Under the pieces are notes generated by a model that saw only the letters and a program-made list of their open reading frames with translations, was not told where the DNA came from and ran no database searches. From positions 124,001 through 188,000 of the forward strand of contig CBDCVQ010000011.1 in NCBI GenBank assembly GCA_965223165.1: a stretch of 64,000 nucleotides of DNA. Reading direction: 5' to 3'. The position numbers were made by a program, and so were the translations under genes. Positions within the stretch are counted from its first letter, which is position 1. Every line of letters starts with the position of its first letter. The stretch is from JABDMH01 sp965223165 (lineage in GTDB: Bacteria > Bacteroidota > Bacteroidia > Chitinophagales > Saprospiraceae). Of the stretch, positions 25,899 to 34,938 are shown piece by piece.

Positions 25899-27506
25899 TT
25901 GAAAGACCAACGTACCACGATATCCATTTACGATACCACGCTCCGTGATGGCACCCAGGGAGAGGGTATCTCATTCTCTGCTGAAGACAAAATATTGTTG
26001 ACCCGGCGAATGGATGAATTTGGCATCGATTATATCGAGGGCGGCTGGCCCGGGTCCAATCCGAGGGATATGGAGTTCTTTACACGGGCCATGGATCTGC
26101 CACTCAAACATGCCCGATTGGCAGCTTTTGGTTCGACGCGAAGGTCCAATATGGCTGTCGACGATGACCCACAGATCAAGCAACTGGTGGCCGCCCAGAC
26201 ACCGGTAGTCACCATCTTTGGCAAGAGTTGGACCCTCCATGTGACCGAGGTGCTGAAGACGACCCTCGAAGAAAATCTGGCGATGATTAAGGATTCGGTG
26301 GCGTATCTCAAGGCACAAGGCAAAGAGGTGATCTACGACGCCGAGCATTTCTTTGATGGATACAAGGACAACCGCGAGTATGCGATGCAGACGCTGACGG
26401 CTGCCATCGAGGGCGGCGCCGATTGGGTGGTATTATGCGATACTAACGGTGGCTGCCAAATCCGCGAGTTCTCCGAAATCGTGCAAGCTGCCAAGGCTAG
26501 GTGTGGGGATGTCCCGGTGGGTGTACATTGCCACAACGATAGCGGGCTGGGAGTTGCGCTATCACTCTGTGGAGTGGAGGCCGGTGCCACCATGGTGCAG
26601 GGTACCATCAACGGATATGGTGAACGCGTAGGCAATGCCAATCTGACCACGATTGTACCCAACCTGTCGCTCAAATTAGGGTATTCGCTGCATTGCGAAT
26701 GCCATCTGAAAGAGCTTCGAGACTTTTCCGTTGGTTTTGACCGCATGGCCAATATCACCCCGGATAAGAAGGCTCCTTATGTAGGGGCCAGTGCCTTTGC
26801 GCACAAGGGAGGGGTCCATGCCAATGCCGCCAAGAAGGTGGCACGCAGCTACGAGCACATCGTCCCGGAGGAGGTCGGAAACCGGCAACGAATTCTCCTG
26901 TCAGATATGTCCGGGGGTAGTAGCATCAGCATCAAGGCCAAGCAGATGGGCATCAACCTGGAGGAGAAAACTCCGGAGATGCGGGCCTTCCTGCAAAAGA
27001 TCAAGGATCTCGAGAGCAAAGGCTACGAATTCGAGAGCGCCGACGCTTCTTTCCTGGTGCTGCTGTACCAGCACTTTCACAACCTGGAGGATGACTTTGA
27101 TCTGGTCAGCTACCGCACGATCTCAGAGGTAGTCCGTGACTCCGGAACCAACATCAGCGAGGCCGTCGTCAAACTGAAGGTGGAGGACGACCCGGAGATC
27201 AAGATTAGCATTTCGGAATCGACCGGTCCGGTGGGAGCACTCGACCACGCCATGCGAAAGGCTTTTGGCCGCCATTTTCCAGCACTGAGATCTGTCAACC
27301 TGCTGGATTACAAAGTGAGAATCACGCAGACCCAGCTGGGTGTAGACTCGATTGTCCAAGTCCTGATGAAATCCGGCGATGAGGACGAGACTTGGTGGAC
27401 TTGCGCCGCAGATCCCAGCATCATCGAGGCGAGCTACCAGGTACTCACGGACTCTTTCCGCTATAAGCTGATTAAAGAAAGCCTACGACAGTCCGCTGCC
27501 AAGTAA
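25899..27506 (+). CDS. cimA: (R)-citramalate synthase
   Basis: About 535 residues, the usual CimA length. The DRE-TIM barrel is plain: ISIYDTTLRDGTQGEGISF at the start, GADWVVLCDTNGG, HCHNDSGLGVALSL metal ligands, and NGYGERVGNANL. The C-terminal LeuA-allosteric-like domain includes VRITQTQLGVDSIVQVLM. It condenses pyruvate and acetyl-CoA to citramalate, the first step of the threonine-independent route to isoleucine. The TTG at 25899 is preferred as start because it puts TTLRDG where it belongs; an ATG at 25803 adds 32 unlikely residues. It overlaps galK convergently by 24 bp. Confidence 0.88.
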   Translation: MKDQRTTISIYDTTLRDGTQGEGISFSAEDKILLTRRMDEFGIDYIEGGWPGSNPRDMEFFTRAMDLPLKHARLAAFGSTRRSNMAVDDDPQIKQLVAAQTPVVTIFGKSWTLHVTEVLKTTLEENLAMIKDSVAYLKAQGKEVIYDAEHFFDGYKDNREYAMQTLTAAIEGGADWVVLCDTNGGCQIREFSEIVQAAKARCGDVPVGVHCHNDSGLGVALSLCGVEAGATMVQGTINGYGERVGNANLTTIVPNLSLKLGYSLHCECHLKELRDFSVGFDRMANITPDKKAPYVGASAFAHKGGVHANAAKKVARSYEHIVPEEVGNRQRILLSDMSGGSSISIKAKQMGINLEEKTPEMRAFLQKIKDLESKGYEFESADASFLVLLYQHFHNLEDDFDLVSYRTISEVVRDSGTNISEAVVKLKVEDDPEIKISISESTGPVGALDHAMRKAFGRHFPALRSVNLLDYKVRITQTQLGVDSIVQVLMKSGDEDETWWTCAADPSIIEASYQVLTDSFRYKLIKESLRQSAAK

Positions 27507-28652
27507 GCCAGCGCCATCCGAACTCTGCACCGAATAGGTCTCCAGATCCAGATCAAAACGCTCCCGATACCTCTGGGAAAGGTGCTCCACAAAGGCCTCG
27601 CCGACATCGTCCCGGACGAGATTCAGCGTACAACCACCAAAACCTCCGCCCATCATACGCGCACCTAGTACTCCCGGATATGCGCAGGCTACTTCTACCA
27701 GATAATCCAACTCTATGCAAGAGACTTCATACGCCTCACTGAGTCCCTGATGACCTTCACGTAGCAGGCGACCCAGCGTGGGCAAATCCTGCTGCTCCAG
27801 GGCAGTGACTACGGCATTGACCCGAGACATTTCCGCCACTACATAAGCGCAGCGCTGGTACGTCTCGACAGGCATAGCGGCTCTGCATGCCACTAGCATG
27901 CTTGCGTCCACCTCGCGAAAGGACCGGACACTGGGATAGTGGGCCGTGATGATGCGCCACCCATCTTCACAGGATGCGCGACGCACGTTGTACTGGGACG
28001 AAGCCAGGGCATGGTCCACCCCCGAATTGCAAAGGACAAAGTGATGGTCCTTGAGGACCAGGGGGATGTATCGATGTGTAAGGCCTTGGCAATCGACCAG
28101 GATCGCATGCCCCTCACGGCCAAACGCACTGGCATATTGATCCATGATACCGCAGCGCACGCCCACATACTCGTGCTCCACCTTTTGGCCCAATAGGGCC
28201 TTGTCCAGCGTGGTGATGCCCGCCGAGGTTGCCGCATCGAGGACCGTGACCACACTCATCTCCAGGGCGGCCGAAGAGGACAATCCCGATCCCACCGGCA
28301 CATCGCCTGTGATGACTAGATCCAATCCCACCAGGTCGTGTCCTAGCTGCTGTATCTCTCGTATCATGCCCACGACATACGCCTGCCAACCTTTCAGGGG
28401 AATGGCTTCTAAGGAGTCTACGTCCACAAAATCATCTTGGTCGATGGCCCAAAATCTCCATCTACCCGGGTTAGCTCGACCGAGGCCACATATGACGTAC
28501 CGATCGATCGCCATGGGTAGCACAAGACCATCGTTGTAGTCGATGTGCTCACCGATGATGTTGATCCGGCCCGGCGCCGCTGCCAGAAGTGGCTCATAGC
28601 CAAATCTTTGCCGAAAATTGTCTCTCGCCGATTGAACCAACGCTTCTCTCAT
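27483..28652 (-). CDS. galK: Galactokinase
   Basis: A 389-residue GHMP kinase. The galactokinase signature PGRINIIGEHIDYNDG is at about residues 27-42. The ATP-binding motif PVGSGLSSSAALEMS and the C-terminal MGGGFGGCTLNLV are all intact. It phosphorylates galactose at C1 in the Leloir pathway. No galT or galE lies nearby. It is divergent from moaD, and their -7 boxes abut. Its 3' end overlaps cimA by 24 bp on the opposite strand, so transcripts would be complementary there. Confidence 0.93.
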   Translation of the reverse strand: MREALVQSARDNFRQRFGYEPLLAAAPGRINIIGEHIDYNDGLVLPMAIDRYVICGLGRANPGRWRFWAIDQDDFVDVDSLEAIPLKGWQAYVVGMIREIQQLGHDLVGLDLVITGDVPVGSGLSSSAALEMSVVTVLDAATSAGITTLDKALLGQKVEHEYVGVRCGIMDQYASAFGREGHAILVDCQGLTHRYIPLVLKDHHFVLCNSGVDHALASSQYNVRRASCEDGWRIITAHYPSVRSFREVDASMLVACRAAMPVETYQRCAYVVAEMSRVNAVVTALEQQDLPTLGRLLREGHQGLSEAYEVSCIELDYLVEVACAYPGVLGARMMGGGFGGCTLNLVRDDVGEAFVEHLSQRYRERFDLDLETYSVQSSDGAGLLGSGLS

Positions 28653-28671
28653 ATGGTTTCCGATGTGGACC

Positions 28672-28679
28672 CAAATATA
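28672..28679 (-). promoter_or_regulatory. galK -7 box TATATTTG
   Basis: TATATTTG on the minus strand is a perfect match to the Bacteroidota TAnnTTTG -7 element. It lies 19 bp upstream of the galK ATG, predicting a leader of about 14 nt. The -33 region does not match well. Confidence 0.5.
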
Positions 28680-28687
28680 TACCTTTG
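28680..28687 (+). promoter_or_regulatory. moaD -7 box TACCTTTG (predicted leaderless transcript)
   Basis: TACCTTTG is a perfect TAnnTTTG match with TTTC (one base off TTTG) exactly 19 bp upstream at 28657-28660. The moaD ATG at 28693 starts five bases after the box, where transcription would begin, so the mRNA is probably leaderless or nearly so. Confidence 0.55.
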
Positions 28688-28692
28688 TTTAC

Positions 28693-28935
28693 ATGCAGAT
28701 CCGGTTGTTGGCATTTGGTATCGCAAAGGATATTGTGGGAGGCAGAACTGTACAATTGGAGGTAGCTGAACCCTGCACTGTATCAGATCTGAAGCAAATG
28801 TTGACCCAACAGTTTCCGGAATTTGTCAAGTTGAGATCCCTCCAACTAGCCGTCAATCAGAGCTACGCACAGGACAGCCTACTGCTGGAGTCCCATGATG
28901 AAGTGGTCATTATACCGCCAGTAAGCGGCGGATAG
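28693..28935 (+). CDS. moaD: Molybdopterin synthase small subunit MoaD
   Basis: An 80-residue ubiquitin-like protein ending in the essential PPVSGG, whose terminal glycine carries the thiocarboxylate. The N-terminal strand MQIRLLAFGIAKDIVGG and the DEVVIIPP strand match MoaD. It donates sulfur to precursor Z with MoaE. The ATG at 28693 gives the correct N-terminus; a GTG ten codons upstream lies inside the predicted promoter. moaE follows 23 bp downstream. Confidence 0.9.
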   Translation: MQIRLLAFGIAKDIVGGRTVQLEVAEPCTVSDLKQMLTQQFPEFVKLRSLQLAVNQSYAQDSLLLESHDEVVIIPPVSGG

Positions 28936-28958
28936 GTAAACGATAAGCCTCTCCATAG

Positions 28959-29378
28959 TTGAAACACGACATACGCATCCTTGATCGGCCCCTACAGGTG
29001 AGCGAATGCTACGAGGCCGTAAGAGCGGACCACTGCGGTGGGATCGACATATTTGTCGGTACGGTGCGCAACCAGACCGCCGGAAAGCCCGTGCAAGCCC
29101 TCGAATTTGAGAGCTACGTCCCCATGGCGATCCAGGAAATGACGACGATCGCCGATCAAATGGTACATCGCTGGCAAGCCCAAGGCATCTCCATGCATCA
29201 CCGAGTCGGAAAGCTTGACATTGGCGACATTGCCGTGATCATTGCGGTCTCCGCCCCCCATCGTGCCGCAGCCTTCGAAGCGTGCCGATATGCCATCGAC
29301 ACCCTAAAGGAAACGGTGCCCATCTGGAAGAAGGAACTGTTTGAAGATGGAGAAGTCTGGGTGGCCGCCCACCCGTAA
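28959..29378 (+). CDS. moaE: Molybdopterin synthase catalytic subunit MoaE
   Basis: A 139-residue protein from a TTG start, with the MoaE core: GIDIFVGTVRNQTAGKPV, LEFESYVPMA, the HRVGKLDIGDIAVII strand, and the catalytic lysines in PIWKKELFEDGEVWV. It forms the heterotetramer with MoaD that converts cyclic pyranopterin monophosphate to molybdopterin. The downstream DUF1501 gene ends 7 bp away on the opposite strand. Confidence 0.92.
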   Translation: MKHDIRILDRPLQVSECYEAVRADHCGGIDIFVGTVRNQTAGKPVQALEFESYVPMAIQEMTTIADQMVHRWQAQGISMHHRVGKLDIGDIAVIIAVSAPHRAAAFEACRYAIDTLKETVPIWKKELFEDGEVWVAAHP

Positions 29379-29385
29379 ATGCAGA

Positions 29386-30942
29386 TTACAATCTCGTCAC
29401 CATCTTGACCTGATGTTGAGACCGACTGGCCAAACGGACAAAGTAGTTGCCGCTGGGTAGACCGTCGAGATCGGCTAGCCTCAGTTCATGATATCCCTTG
29501 CTGAATGGGCGTGCAGCCAAACGACGCACTTCATGGCCGAGGGAATCAAAGAGTCCGACACGCACAAATTCTCCTTCGCTCAAGAATCGGACAAACAGCT
29601 CGGACCGGAAGGGATTAGGGGCCAGTTCAAATTGACTGGGATGGTAAACTTGTGGCAACTGAATGTCTCCCGTCAGGCAGGGATCAATCAAATCCAACGG
29701 TTGAAACTCGGGCGACAATAGCCGGGTGACCTCCGGCTCAGGCAGTCTAAACCAATGGTGCAGCACCGAGCCATAGACATCTCGAAAGTCATACTGCATG
29801 GGCACGCCTTGTTTTCGATCGATGCCCGTGCTAATAATAGGATTGTGTCCAGTCAGCCCTGCTCTGACACATGAGCCAAAGAGAAAGAGGGGCGCCGCAG
29901 TACCGTGATCGCTGCCCAGCGATCCGTTGCCATGGATACGGCGACCAAACTCCGAAAACGTCATGCCGAGCACTCGATGATCAATACCCAAGCGCTGGAC
30001 ATCATCTTGGAAGGCCCGGATGGCATCAGAGAGCGTTCTCAGCAGCACGGCGTGATCTCCCTGCGTAGGTTCGTTTTCGACCACCTGATTAGCGTGGGTG
30101 TCAAAGCCACCGAGGCCTACCACATAGACCCTGGTCTTGAGTCCGCCCGCGATAAGCAGCGCCACATGCTTGAGTGCCTGCGCCAACTTGTTGTCTGACG
30201 GATATAGGGGACTTAGATTGGCACCTTTGCGGGCGGCTTGCGTGACTCGGTCCGAGTACGCATTAGTCTTAGCAATAGCATCTCGCACCCGGGCCAGCTC
30301 ACGACCGTAGTAGGAGTCTTCTACCTCACCGGGCGCGGCCTCAAACAGGGGGGACAGATTAAAGGGATCCTTCAGGGCAATGCTAAAGTTGGATGCTTGA
30401 CCCTGGCAAGTCTGACTGATGTCGTTGCCAATAGCTATGGCAAAAGGATCCGGATGATCACGGTTGGGATACTGCTCGGGAAAAGCAGGATGTTGCTCAT
30501 CCAGGAATCTGCCCAGCCAGCCCGTGCCTACGTAGGCGTCGGACGCGGAAGCCGATGTCCATATATCCGTGGAGCGAAAATGCGAGCGATTTTGACCCGG
30601 ATAACCCACACCGCGCACGATCGATAATTTGCCCTCCTGGTACAATTCCAGCATGCCGGTCATGGAGGGATGCAGACCGGTCTCCTGCGTTATGCCCAAT
30701 ACCTTGTGCTCCGGGATCATCAGACTGGGCCGATATCCGAACAGGTGCCCATATTGGTCCAACGGGATCACCGTGTTCAGACCATCATTGCCGCCCTTGC
30801 ATTGAACCACGACAAGGACTCTGTCATCATCGTCACCAAACGGTCCCGACAGTGCGTGAAAAGGCATGGACATCAGCTGCAGTCCACCCAGCGTCATGGG
30901 GGCGGTCACAAGCGATTGGCGGAGAAACTGTCTTCTTTTCAC
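29386..30942 (-). CDS. DUF1501 exported protein with T9SS sorting domain
   Basis: A 518-residue protein. The N-terminus MKRRQFLRQS has a twin-arginine-like motif and a hydrophobic signal. The DUF1501 domain follows (about residues 40-410): CKGGNDGLNTVIPLDQY, VRGVGYPGQNRSHFRSTDIW and FSEFGRRIHGNGSLGSDHGTAAP, an alkaline-phosphatase-like fold with sulfatase-related motifs. The last 80 residues are a T9SS type A sorting domain (FELAPNPFRSELFV, then LPSGNYFVRL). It starts 9 bp after the stop of the DUF1800 gene, its standard partner. Substrate unknown. Confidence 0.85.
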   Translation of the reverse strand: MKRRQFLRQSLVTAPMTLGGLQLMSMPFHALSGPFGDDDDRVLVVVQCKGGNDGLNTVIPLDQYGHLFGYRPSLMIPEHKVLGITQETGLHPSMTGMLELYQEGKLSIVRGVGYPGQNRSHFRSTDIWTSASASDAYVGTGWLGRFLDEQHPAFPEQYPNRDHPDPFAIAIGNDISQTCQGQASNFSIALKDPFNLSPLFEAAPGEVEDSYYGRELARVRDAIAKTNAYSDRVTQAARKGANLSPLYPSDNKLAQALKHVALLIAGGLKTRVYVVGLGGFDTHANQVVENEPTQGDHAVLLRTLSDAIRAFQDDVQRLGIDHRVLGMTFSEFGRRIHGNGSLGSDHGTAAPLFLFGSCVRAGLTGHNPIISTGIDRKQGVPMQYDFRDVYGSVLHHWFRLPEPEVTRLLSPEFQPLDLIDPCLTGDIQLPQVYHPSQFELAPNPFRSELFVRFLSEGEFVRVGLFDSLGHEVRRLAARPFSKGYHELRLADLDGLPSGNYFVRLASRSQHQVKMVTRL

Positions 30943-30951
30943 TCGTGTAGG

Positions 30952-32532
30952 TTATGCTAGAAAGTACTCGGGCATCGACATCATCGTCTCCATTAGTCGA
31001 TAGAGCTTCTGCTCGATCGATCGTTTTAGGTTCTCATCCCAAGGATTGGTGGTGTACCGGTTGTATTCCACGGTCCATTCGTAGTCAGGCAGCCCTGGAA
31101 TCAATACTTCCTTCAGTTGCTGCACCTGCGTCTTGGTCACCCCTTGGGGAAATAGTAGATCGCCCAGTCCAGTGATGAGTCGATCCGGATTCTGTGCAGA
31201 TCGCAATGATTTGACCAGTCGCAATACATTGATCTTCGCTCGGTGGGAGTTGCCCAGGTTGAATCCACGCTGATTCAGCTCGCTGGCGTACTTCATCTGC
31301 AATGGAAGTGTGCTAGCATTGACCCATAGCTGGTAGAAGCCCGGACTCTGGTAGTACGCTTGCCAGCCTGCGACGGATGGTGCTCCGTAGTATTCCAATC
31401 CCAGATTTCCCGCTCTCCAGAATACCCGCAGATTGGCATTGTACTTATTCTTGCGGCCATAGGGCATGCTGACCGCGTTCTGGCGCAAGGGAGAGATCAC
31501 ATAGTCCAACGGATTTTTGACCATGGCACCACGAAATTCCCTAGCAAAGAAATGTTGACTGGCCAAAAGTCGCCTTAAGACGGGAGCGATATTAAAACCA
31601 TTGTCAAACAGCTGCTTGCCTAGGGGATCAATGACTGTCTTCTCGATCTCATCACTGATCTCATAGTACACAAACCAACGATACAGCTTGCGCACGATAA
31701 ATCGTCCTACCTCCGGTTGTTGGAAGATAATGTCCATCAACTGGAGATATTCTTGATCGTCCCCATTGTGAATCTCGGCATGGCCAAATCGATGGGACAG
31801 CCGCTTGGTGCCGGCATCGTGCTTGTGACTGCGAAAGATTACATAGATCTTGCCAATGGTCTGGCTATCGTGTCCCTTGTCCTTCCACCCCGTCAGGACA
31901 CGTGCGATCTCCAGAATATCGTCCTCCGTATAGTGTGTGTAGTCGCCAGGCCCTTGGATCGGCCCTTTGCCGATAGTAAAAAGCTCCAGTAGCTCCCGAG
32001 CATAATTTTCATTGGGCTTGCCCTTTACATTTTGGTTGCCATTGAGGTATCTGAGCATCGACGGATCGATCGTCATCTCCGATGTCAGCACCTTAAAGTT
32101 GCCCAGAGCATGTCGTCGCAAGAGCATACTATATTGATAGAGAAACCGAGGATCATTGATGCCACTCACCACGAAGTGGTTGTGCCAGAAGAGGACCATT
32201 TTCTCCCGGATGGATATCACCGGATCGAGCAGCTGCTCAATGGTCCATGCCTTCAGCGACCTCTTTCTGGGCGTGCGGTTCTTACTCTTCGCGTAGGGCT
32301 TGTCAATCCATGTCTCCCCTATCTTGACGTAGATGTCCTCGTCGTCATAGTAGTTTAGTGGTGGCCCTGGCATAGGCCGGTCTGTAAACAATGTCTCGAG
32401 CGTCGCGTCCAAGCCTTTCGATACGCATTCTTGAATCTGCTCAATGGAGGGTCCGAACAGTGTGCGTCGCAGCAAGTGTGCGGCCTCAGAGAAGTCAAAT
32501 GGTCCTTTGTACGGTGCTATTGGATTTGCCAT
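30952..32532 (-). CDS. DUF1800 family protein
   Basis: A 526-residue protein with typical DUF1800 motifs: AAHLLRRTLFGPS near the N-terminus, KMVLFWHNHFVVS, NENYARELLELFTIG, EIARVLTGW and RKLYRWFVY. DUF1800 genes are nearly always followed by DUF1501 genes in this phylum, as here. Both are thought to act on exported or surface substrates, but no activity is established. No signal peptide is obvious on this partner. Confidence 0.87.
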   Translation of the reverse strand: MANPIAPYKGPFDFSEAAHLLRRTLFGPSIEQIQECVSKGLDATLETLFTDRPMPGPPLNYYDDEDIYVKIGETWIDKPYAKSKNRTPRKRSLKAWTIEQLLDPVISIREKMVLFWHNHFVVSGINDPRFLYQYSMLLRRHALGNFKVLTSEMTIDPSMLRYLNGNQNVKGKPNENYARELLELFTIGKGPIQGPGDYTHYTEDDILEIARVLTGWKDKGHDSQTIGKIYVIFRSHKHDAGTKRLSHRFGHAEIHNGDDQEYLQLMDIIFQQPEVGRFIVRKLYRWFVYYEISDEIEKTVIDPLGKQLFDNGFNIAPVLRRLLASQHFFAREFRGAMVKNPLDYVISPLRQNAVSMPYGRKNKYNANLRVFWRAGNLGLEYYGAPSVAGWQAYYQSPGFYQLWVNASTLPLQMKYASELNQRGFNLGNSHRAKINVLRLVKSLRSAQNPDRLITGLGDLLFPQGVTKTQVQQLKEVLIPGLPDYEWTVEYNRYTTNPWDENLKRSIEQKLYRLMETMMSMPEYFLA

Positions 32533-32664
32533 AGGGAGCGTGCTACTCTAAGTAGTAGATCCGTGTCAGCGCAAAAACGTTGACTGCATCGCCTCGGTGC
32601 ATCTCCCAAGATAGTCCATTTGAGTAAAATGCTGGTAGTGAAGACGATTTGATTCTTTTCGGGG

Positions 32665-33288
32665 TCAAACCGATTCCTCATCATTCGATTTTTGCAACTG
32701 CTCCCATGCCGATCTGGTATTAATATTTGTCAGGGAGCGTTGGTCTGGGACTATCAGATAATTGCATTCCAACACCTGCAGGAGATCCATCATGGCATAG
32801 GTACCTTGAGCGATCTGGCTCCGGATAGCAGACCTGCAGGTGGGCTCGTAGATCGCGCAGAGGGGCTGGGCTTGACCGGTGGTCGTTTTGCAGAGCGTCA
32901 CCTGTGCCTTTGGCTGTCTGGCCCGGATCAAATCATCGAGCAGGGCTTCGGATACCAGCGGCAGATCGGCCGCCAGCACTAGCCAAGCAGCCGCTGATCT
33001 AGCCTCTATTGCCGTGGCCAAGCCGCCCAGTGGTCCTATCCGGTCGTAGCGGTCGATCAAACAGGGTATTGGACTAAAATCACTTACCTGATCCGCACGA
33101 CATGACACATAGGTCGTCGTACAGAACTTTTTCACTTTGCTAAAGGCCAACTGGTAGAGCGGCTGGTCTTGAAAAACCAATTGAGTCTTATCGAGTGACA
33201 TCCGACTGGATAAACCGCCCGCCAGCACCAAGCCCATCAACGGCCGGGTCTGCAGGGCCTCAACGGCTAAAGTCTCGTTTTCCCCCAC
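32665..33288 (-). CDS. mobA: MobA-like molybdenum cofactor guanylyltransferase
   Basis: A 207-residue nucleotidyltransferase. The GTP/sugar-nucleotide signature LVLAGGLSSRMSLDKTQL is present, as are IGPLGGLATAIE and LAADLPLVSE, whose Asp binds the metal. It would attach GMP to the molybdenum cofactor. The start is uncertain: the ATG at 33288 overlaps moaC by 29 bp, while the ATG at 33237 (MGLVLAGG) leaves a 22-bp gap. Its residues fit MobA better than a generic NTP transferase because of the moa genes around it. Confidence 0.82.
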   Translation of the reverse strand: MGENETLAVEALQTRPLMGLVLAGGLSSRMSLDKTQLVFQDQPLYQLAFSKVKKFCTTTYVSCRADQVSDFSPIPCLIDRYDRIGPLGGLATAIEARSAAAWLVLAADLPLVSEALLDDLIRARQPKAQVTLCKTTTGQAQPLCAIYEPTCRSAIRSQIAQGTYAMMDLLQVLECNYLIVPDQRSLTNINTRSAWEQLQKSNDEESV

Positions 33289-33739
33289 TCTTGTGCATCA
33301 ATTTTACTTCTTGGATCACGATATCATGGGAAAATGCCTTGCACATGTCATAGACCGTTAGGGCGGCGACAGAAGCCCCGGTCAGTGCCTCCATTTCAAC
33401 ACCTGTCTTTCCGTCCACCGCTACGGTACATTGGATCTCGACGGTGCCAGGCGCACGTGTATTGATCGTCACATCGCACTTGTTCAAGCCCAGCGGATGG
33501 CAGAGAGGGATGAGTGCGCTAGTTTTCTTAGCCCCCATGATGCCAGCCAAGATGGCAGTCTGAAAGACCGGTCCCTTCTTGGTCTGAATCTCGTCATCCG
33601 CCAGGCGGGCAAAAACGTCAGACGGCAATGTGACCAGTGCCCGAGCGGTGGCGCGTCGCCGCGTGACCGACTTGGCCCCCACGTCCACCATCTGCGGATT
33701 GCCATCGGCGTCAACGTGTGAAAACCCTTTGCTCATCAT
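33260..33739 (-). CDS. moaC: Cyclic pyranopterin monophosphate synthase MoaC
   Basis: A 159-residue protein with MoaC signatures: MVDVGAKSVTRRRATA, GIMGAKKTSALIPLCHPL and EMEALTGASVAALTVYDMCKA. Together with MoaA it makes cyclic pyranopterin monophosphate from GTP. It lies 11 bp downstream of moeA and shares the transcript. The C-terminal part overlaps the extended mobA start. Confidence 0.94.
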   Translation of the reverse strand: MMSKGFSHVDADGNPQMVDVGAKSVTRRRATARALVTLPSDVFARLADDEIQTKKGPVFQTAILAGIMGAKKTSALIPLCHPLGLNKCDVTINTRAPGTVEIQCTVAVDGKTGVEMEALTGASVAALTVYDMCKAFSHDIVIQEVKLMHKSGGKRDFSR

Positions 33740-33750
33740 TCATGCTTTTA

Positions 33751-34938
33751 TTATCGATAGATCAAAATCGGATAAAGTTCACCACGCCGATATTTTGTGC
33801 GACCCGCAGGTAGCTGCATAAAGGCATCGGCTACCACTAAATTGGCCAGATCTCCGGAACCGTGGCCCTGTTCAGGGGTGGCCAACCACCTCCCTTCCCG
33901 GTGGGTGACCTTCACCTGCAGGAAATAGGTGAGATCGGGGGTAAATGTTATGTCCTCGTCCAAGATGGCCTGGGGTTGCTCCAAGGGCTGCCGGTAGGAC
34001 CGCCGCCACCAATGGTCAATATACTTTTCGAAGCACAAAAAACTGGACACCGGATTTCCCGGCAGGGCGAAGACAAATGTACGATCATCCCGAGAGCCGA
34101 ACCAGAAGGGCTTCCCGGGCCGCTGTTTCACCTTGTAGAAATGTTTTTCGACCCCAGCCCGCTCGAGGGCATCCGGCACATAGTCGAATTTGCCTTTGGA
34201 ACTACCGCCGATCAGAATGATGACATCGTAAGAGGCCAGCATCTGATCAATCGCTGATCCAACGACCTTCGAATCATCCGGCAAATGCTGCTCGTCGGCA
34301 GACAGGCCCCTGCGCTGCAATGCCGCCATCATGTTGTACACATTTGACCGACGGATCTGATGCGCAAGGGGTATCTCATCGATCTCCACCAATTCATCAC
34401 CGGTGGAGACGACCACTACCCTTGGCCACTGGTACACAGACAAACGAGGCAAGCCCACGGTGGCGGCTACCCCAATCTCGGCGGCACCGATCATCTTGCC
34501 CTCCGGCACCAGGACATCGCCCTGGGCTCGATCCAAACCACGGCTGTGTACATTCTGCGATCTTTTGACTTCGACGAGGATCGTAGCGTTTCTACCATCC
34601 ATCAGCAAGTCCTCATATCGAATGACCGTATCCGTGCCTGCCGGCAAGATGGCCCCCGTCATGATTTCGACGCAGCGACCCGGATCTCCCAGGGTGTACC
34701 GGGGACTACCAGCAGCCGCAGTATGCTCCAGAGCGAAGGTCCGTTGACCGGCAGCATAGCGATCAAAGTCGATGGCGATGCCGTCCATCATCACCCGATC
34801 AAAAGGGGGAAGGTCACGATCGCAGGTGAACGCTTGAGCCGTGATCCTGCCCAGTGCCTGCTGGAGAGACACCTCCTCCGGCTCCGGGACAAAGAGATGA
34901 TCATCCAAGATATCGAGTGCCTCGACTACGCTAATCAT
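33751..34938 (-). CDS. moeA: Molybdopterin molybdenumtransferase MoeA
   Basis: A 395-residue protein with the MoeA domains: the N-terminal PFDRVMMDGIAI, the CVEIMTGAILPAGTDTVIRYED block, the molybdopterin-binding VVVSTGDELVE and GGSSKGKFDYVPDAL, and the LPGNPVSSFLCF motif. MoeA inserts molybdate into adenylylated molybdopterin. Its ATG shares one base with the moaA stop (TGATG), which indicates translational coupling. Confidence 0.93.
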   Translation of the reverse strand: MISVVEALDILDDHLFVPEPEEVSLQQALGRITAQAFTCDRDLPPFDRVMMDGIAIDFDRYAAGQRTFALEHTAAAGSPRYTLGDPGRCVEIMTGAILPAGTDTVIRYEDLLMDGRNATILVEVKRSQNVHSRGLDRAQGDVLVPEGKMIGAAEIGVAATVGLPRLSVYQWPRVVVVSTGDELVEIDEIPLAHQIRRSNVYNMMAALQRRGLSADEQHLPDDSKVVGSAIDQMLASYDVIILIGGSSKGKFDYVPDALERAGVEKHFYKVKQRPGKPFWFGSRDDRTFVFALPGNPVSSFLCFEKYIDHWWRRSYRQPLEQPQAILDEDITFTPDLTYFLQVKVTHREGRWLATPEQGHGSGDLANLVVADAFMQLPAGRTKYRRGELYPILIYR

